Positions 61,001-64,000 of a stretch of DNA of 64,000 bases are shown one piece after another. The DNA is from Primula veris (Eukaryota > Streptophyta > Magnoliopsida > Ericales > Primulaceae). The first letter of the stretch is position 1. Every line of letters starts with the position of its first letter. The DNA lies in assembly GCA_963682055.1 (NCBI GenBank), contig OY821742.1, positions 7,463,816-7,527,815 of the forward strand, in the 5' to 3' direction. Both the position numbers and the translations under genes were made by a program. A model generated the notes under the pieces. It saw only the letters and a list, made by a program, of their open reading frames with translations, ran no database searches and was not told the origin of the DNA.

Positions 61001-64000
61001 TTACTCTGTGAAAACCAACATAGCATAGTAAATAACCGATTCAAAAACCATTGGTATAAAAGTAAATCCTGAAAGAGAATTACAATCTTAGTATCTAAAT
61101 GAAGCAAATAATATTTATTCATTTTTAGTGTTATCAGTAGAAACTCACAAGCAATGAATTACATTTGTTGGTAGCAGAAATTTTACACAATTTTTGTAGC
61201 AAGAATCTCTGATACACATAGGACAAGCTAGCATGATGTGTCCTAAATCTTAAAATTATTTTTCAATTTACAAAAAACTGGCCCTTGATAACCCTTAAAT
61301 CAAGGGGAAGCATGAGGTTGAAATTCATGCCAAGCGCTAGCTCATCTTAGCGTCTTAGCCCTCGATTAAGCGTGTATTTTTTTAAGAAATCTTTTCTGTC
61401 AAATGTTTCTTATCTTGATCCTGTCCCATGTCTTTGTCGCTAATTTTTTTAAGAAAATCTAAACATACCTGTATTAGATGGAACCCCAAAAAGAGCCCTG
61501 ACCCTATCGAGAGTACCAGACATGAGGTTGTTCAGGGTGGTAAGATCAGCAAGCGAGAGCTTGGCATCAAGGGCTGAGCCCACAACAACATGTAACGAAA
61601 GTGTGAACAATGACCCACCAGAACCATCTGGAAGGATAGCAAATCCCGAAGGTAGCAAAGAAATTCCATGTGTGTCTCCACCATCTATAAACCCGGTCAT
61701 AACACAGAGATCAATTGGTGAATACACGATGAAGAACCCTGTTGGGTAAGAAAAACTCTCTTGCAGGATCAACATACGGTTCGAGTTCTCTGAAATACCC
61801 TAGATAAGTCGATATGACAAAAAAAGTGGTTATGTATGGGGAGAAATATACATCTAAATTAGTTGATATGACAAAAAAGTTTTTAATTTATAGGGAGAAA
61901 TACACATTTAGTACAAAATTTAAGGCTTTCGATTTAAGAAAACCAGACGTTTATACCACTTTAAATATTTGGTGCGGATGTGCATAATGCTAAATCACAC
62001 CGATTCTTTTTCCTATTTGTGTTTATCATTTGATACTCAATGGTTCTTAATGATGCATTGAGCTACATTGATGTATACATATTCTTTAGAAATACAGATT
62101 TTCCTTAATAAATTACGAAATTATCTTGGCGCCAAACATGATTAAGTTATTATGTAAGTGAATATTATCCAACTTACATTCACGCGGCTCAACTTAATGG
62201 CGTTTCCGACTATCTCTCCAGTCGTGATGTTCGCCACTTGATACATATTTGCACCATTGATATTGATGTCTCACTGTATTGGCAAAACCGCCATACATTT
62301 GAAAAGGTTAATAACATTATGTACGCTTATCTAGGTAATAATAAATAAATAGGGGTATTCTCAGTAAAAAATATCGAATTATTCATTAAAGAACCCATTA
62401 GATAGGGAAACATAAGCACAATACCCGATGATGACAATTTAAATTTATAAACTACTTCCTCAATACTTGTATTAGATAATACTTAGGCTTCCTTTGGTTG
62501 GGATACTTGGTCCACAAGACCTATGTTTGTTTGGTTAATGAAGGACGAGACCATAAAGGAAAGTCATCAAATGATCTATGAAGGTGTCTCGTGACTATTA
62601 TTTTCAAAACAAATTCAACAATATCTGCCTGGATTGTTATTTCGGGATTAATGCTCCCGCAACCAAACGAGACCTTAGTGTACATACTTGTAGGTAGTGG
62701 GAAAAAGCTTAGTCTAACTCGTAGGAGTACCAACGTGATTGTAAAACATAGGACCCAAGCTTGTCTAAAAGAAGATGAGGAAATGAGAAAAATCACCTTA
62801 TCTCGGTTGTTCTCATCATGGAAAAAATCAAATATTCTCCTTGGTGCAGTAGGAAGGCAGATAGAGGTTGCGATGGTGACGACGATGCCATTATGGCAAC
62901 CTTCTTGTTGACGCTTTTAGCGATCATCACTTTTACTTCAGCACCACCAATGTGTGACAAACTGGTCCAATAGTTAGCAGAAGAGGCTCCAACCCTACTA
63001 CAAAACCCCGTCACCATCCTTTCTGCAAGCTTCAATAAGATTTTCCTTCCTTCTGCATACATAAATAGTTGTATATCAACCATATTTTCATTTTTATGTG
63101 TATGCTTAGGGAAGTTCCCATTAATGGACAAACTTTACGCTTAAATCCTGCTTAATTTGCAGCTCCATAATTTGATTTTTGATGTTTATGACCATTAAAA
63201 GCGAAACTAATTTATTAAACAGTATACCAACTGAAAATTAGTTTATGGCGATAAAAGATGAAATCAATCCATCATTCCATTGAAATGTAAAATCAAATTA
63301 TCAAACGAACCAACGCCAACAGTAACATTAAATGGGAAACATTTTTCCTTGTGGCTAAATGAAAATCAAGTCTTTCTTTGGTTAATTAATGGTAATTTTC
63401 TATGATTTGTTTTGTATCAAGACATTACTCTAACTTTCTAGGATTTGAAAGATTTTTGACAATCTTAGCTTGCGTGTGTAGTTATCATGACACATGATTT
63501 AAACAACGACTCTCATACGGAAATTACCGATATTGTTCACTTCATTAACAGGAAGATCTGTTGCACCGCAGCAAGAAGAGCATTCAAATTGCCCATTAAG
63601 AATAGAAAGCCAATATTTCGCCCCAAATGCGACTCCTGATAAAATCACCGATCTTTATATACCATCGTTACCCTTATCCTCCACTTCAATATGCTCGATC
63701 CAAGTAATCTAAACAATAATATAATAAATCAGACTCTAGGTTTAAAATTGTGCTAGAATGAATATACCACTTTGTTACAATTTTCACTTTATTTCAGAAC
63801 ACTGTTGTTTTTACTTCAAGTATAAATTAGAAGAGTAACAACTACCCAAGCTTGTTATCTTTTACCTCGGAGTATCCATTACGCAATTGCTGAATTACAC
63901 ATCCAGAAGCTCGTTTCTGGAATCTCGTTACAGAATGAGCTTCCACCTAGTCCAAGGAAACATCGACCACCACCCAAATTCCTTCACCCCGCTGCTTGCA
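61001..64000 (-). pseudogene. HD-ZIP class IV-like gene, copy C (3' part, continues past the right edge)
   Basis: Coding exons, minus strand: beyond 64,000 to 63,866; 63,708-63,528; 63,052-62,797; 62,273-62,178; 61,799-61,469; 61,005-61,001. They match copies A and B exon for exon (last START exons plus the C-terminal domain with [17 protein letters not shown]). Lesions: TAG at 63,949-63,947 after the VVVDVSLD motif; TAA at 63,657-63,655 in place of the Tyr of 'GIYRSV'; a 1-nt deletion near 62,901-62,908 that makes the 256-nt exon 9 one base shorter than the 257 nt of B; TGA at 62,273-62,271 where A has Trp and B Arg. Splice sites are intact. The gene is a pseudogene; its 5' end is off-window. 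Confidence 0.88.
62486..62674. mobile_element. Tourist-like MITE in copy C intron 9
   Basis: 189 bp with a 3-bp target duplication TTA (62,483-62,485; 62,675-62,677). Inverted termini GGCTTCCTTTGGTTGGG and GGTCTCGTTTGGTTGCGGG. Length, termini and TTA target fit PIF/Harbinger (Tourist) MITEs. Confidence 0.78.

Overview
The window is AT-rich nuclear DNA of a flowering plant, most likely a eudicot. This follows from intron-rich genes, plant-specific HD-ZIP class IV (homeodomain plus START) proteins, Ty1-copia retrotransposons including a SIRE/Maximus-type element, MITEs and a short Helitron. I cannot name the species. I saw no bacterial operons, CRISPR arrays or rRNA/tRNA genes.

The backbone is a tandem array of HD-ZIP IV-like genes, all on the minus strand. 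Three copies are visible: A (6,586-24,911), B (44,444-53,901) and C (61,001 to beyond the right edge). The left edge (1-3,384) is homologous to the sequence upstream of A and B, so a fourth copy should lie just left of the window. Exon phases and sizes match base for base between copies. Coding exon lengths are 93, 212/215, 118, 186, 318 (B), 102, 201, 181, 257, 96, 331 and 5 bp. Copy A has every exon type, but a 193-bp CACTA-like insert lies in its first START exon, and a SIRE-type copia element has replaced the end of exon 9 and most of intron 9. Copy B lacks the start-codon exon and the leucine-zipper exon; its other ten exons join in one open frame of about 607 codons (homeodomain plus START, no zipper). 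Copy C has three premature stops and a 1-nt deletion. The array therefore looks like a decaying gene cluster in which only B keeps a long open frame.

Mobile DNA accounts for most of the rest. A 5'-truncated SIRE-type element lies at 7,852 to about 13,749, with broken pol but an intact 432-aa env-like ORF and a 3' LTR. A complete copia element lies at 28,250-36,245 (TSD ACTTG, LTRs 1,369 and 1,444 bp); its single gag-pol frame carries five in-frame stops. A long-inverted-repeat (foldback-like) element with a 21-bp minisatellite core is at about 25,884-27,406. hAT-like, Tourist-like and CACTA-like small elements sit in introns and spacers, several with target-site duplications that can be read directly, and one pair is nested.

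The spacer between A and B also holds a three-exon, 5'-truncated fragment of a plastid glucose-6-phosphate/phosphate translocator gene (42,349-43,235, plus strand) that the homologous spacer lacks. A 2.8-kb insertion near the left edge (about 3,385-6,206) carries leader-like sequence and a 4-copy tandem repeat of about 217 bp. All homology statements are by-eye comparisons within the window plus knowledge of protein families; no database search was run.
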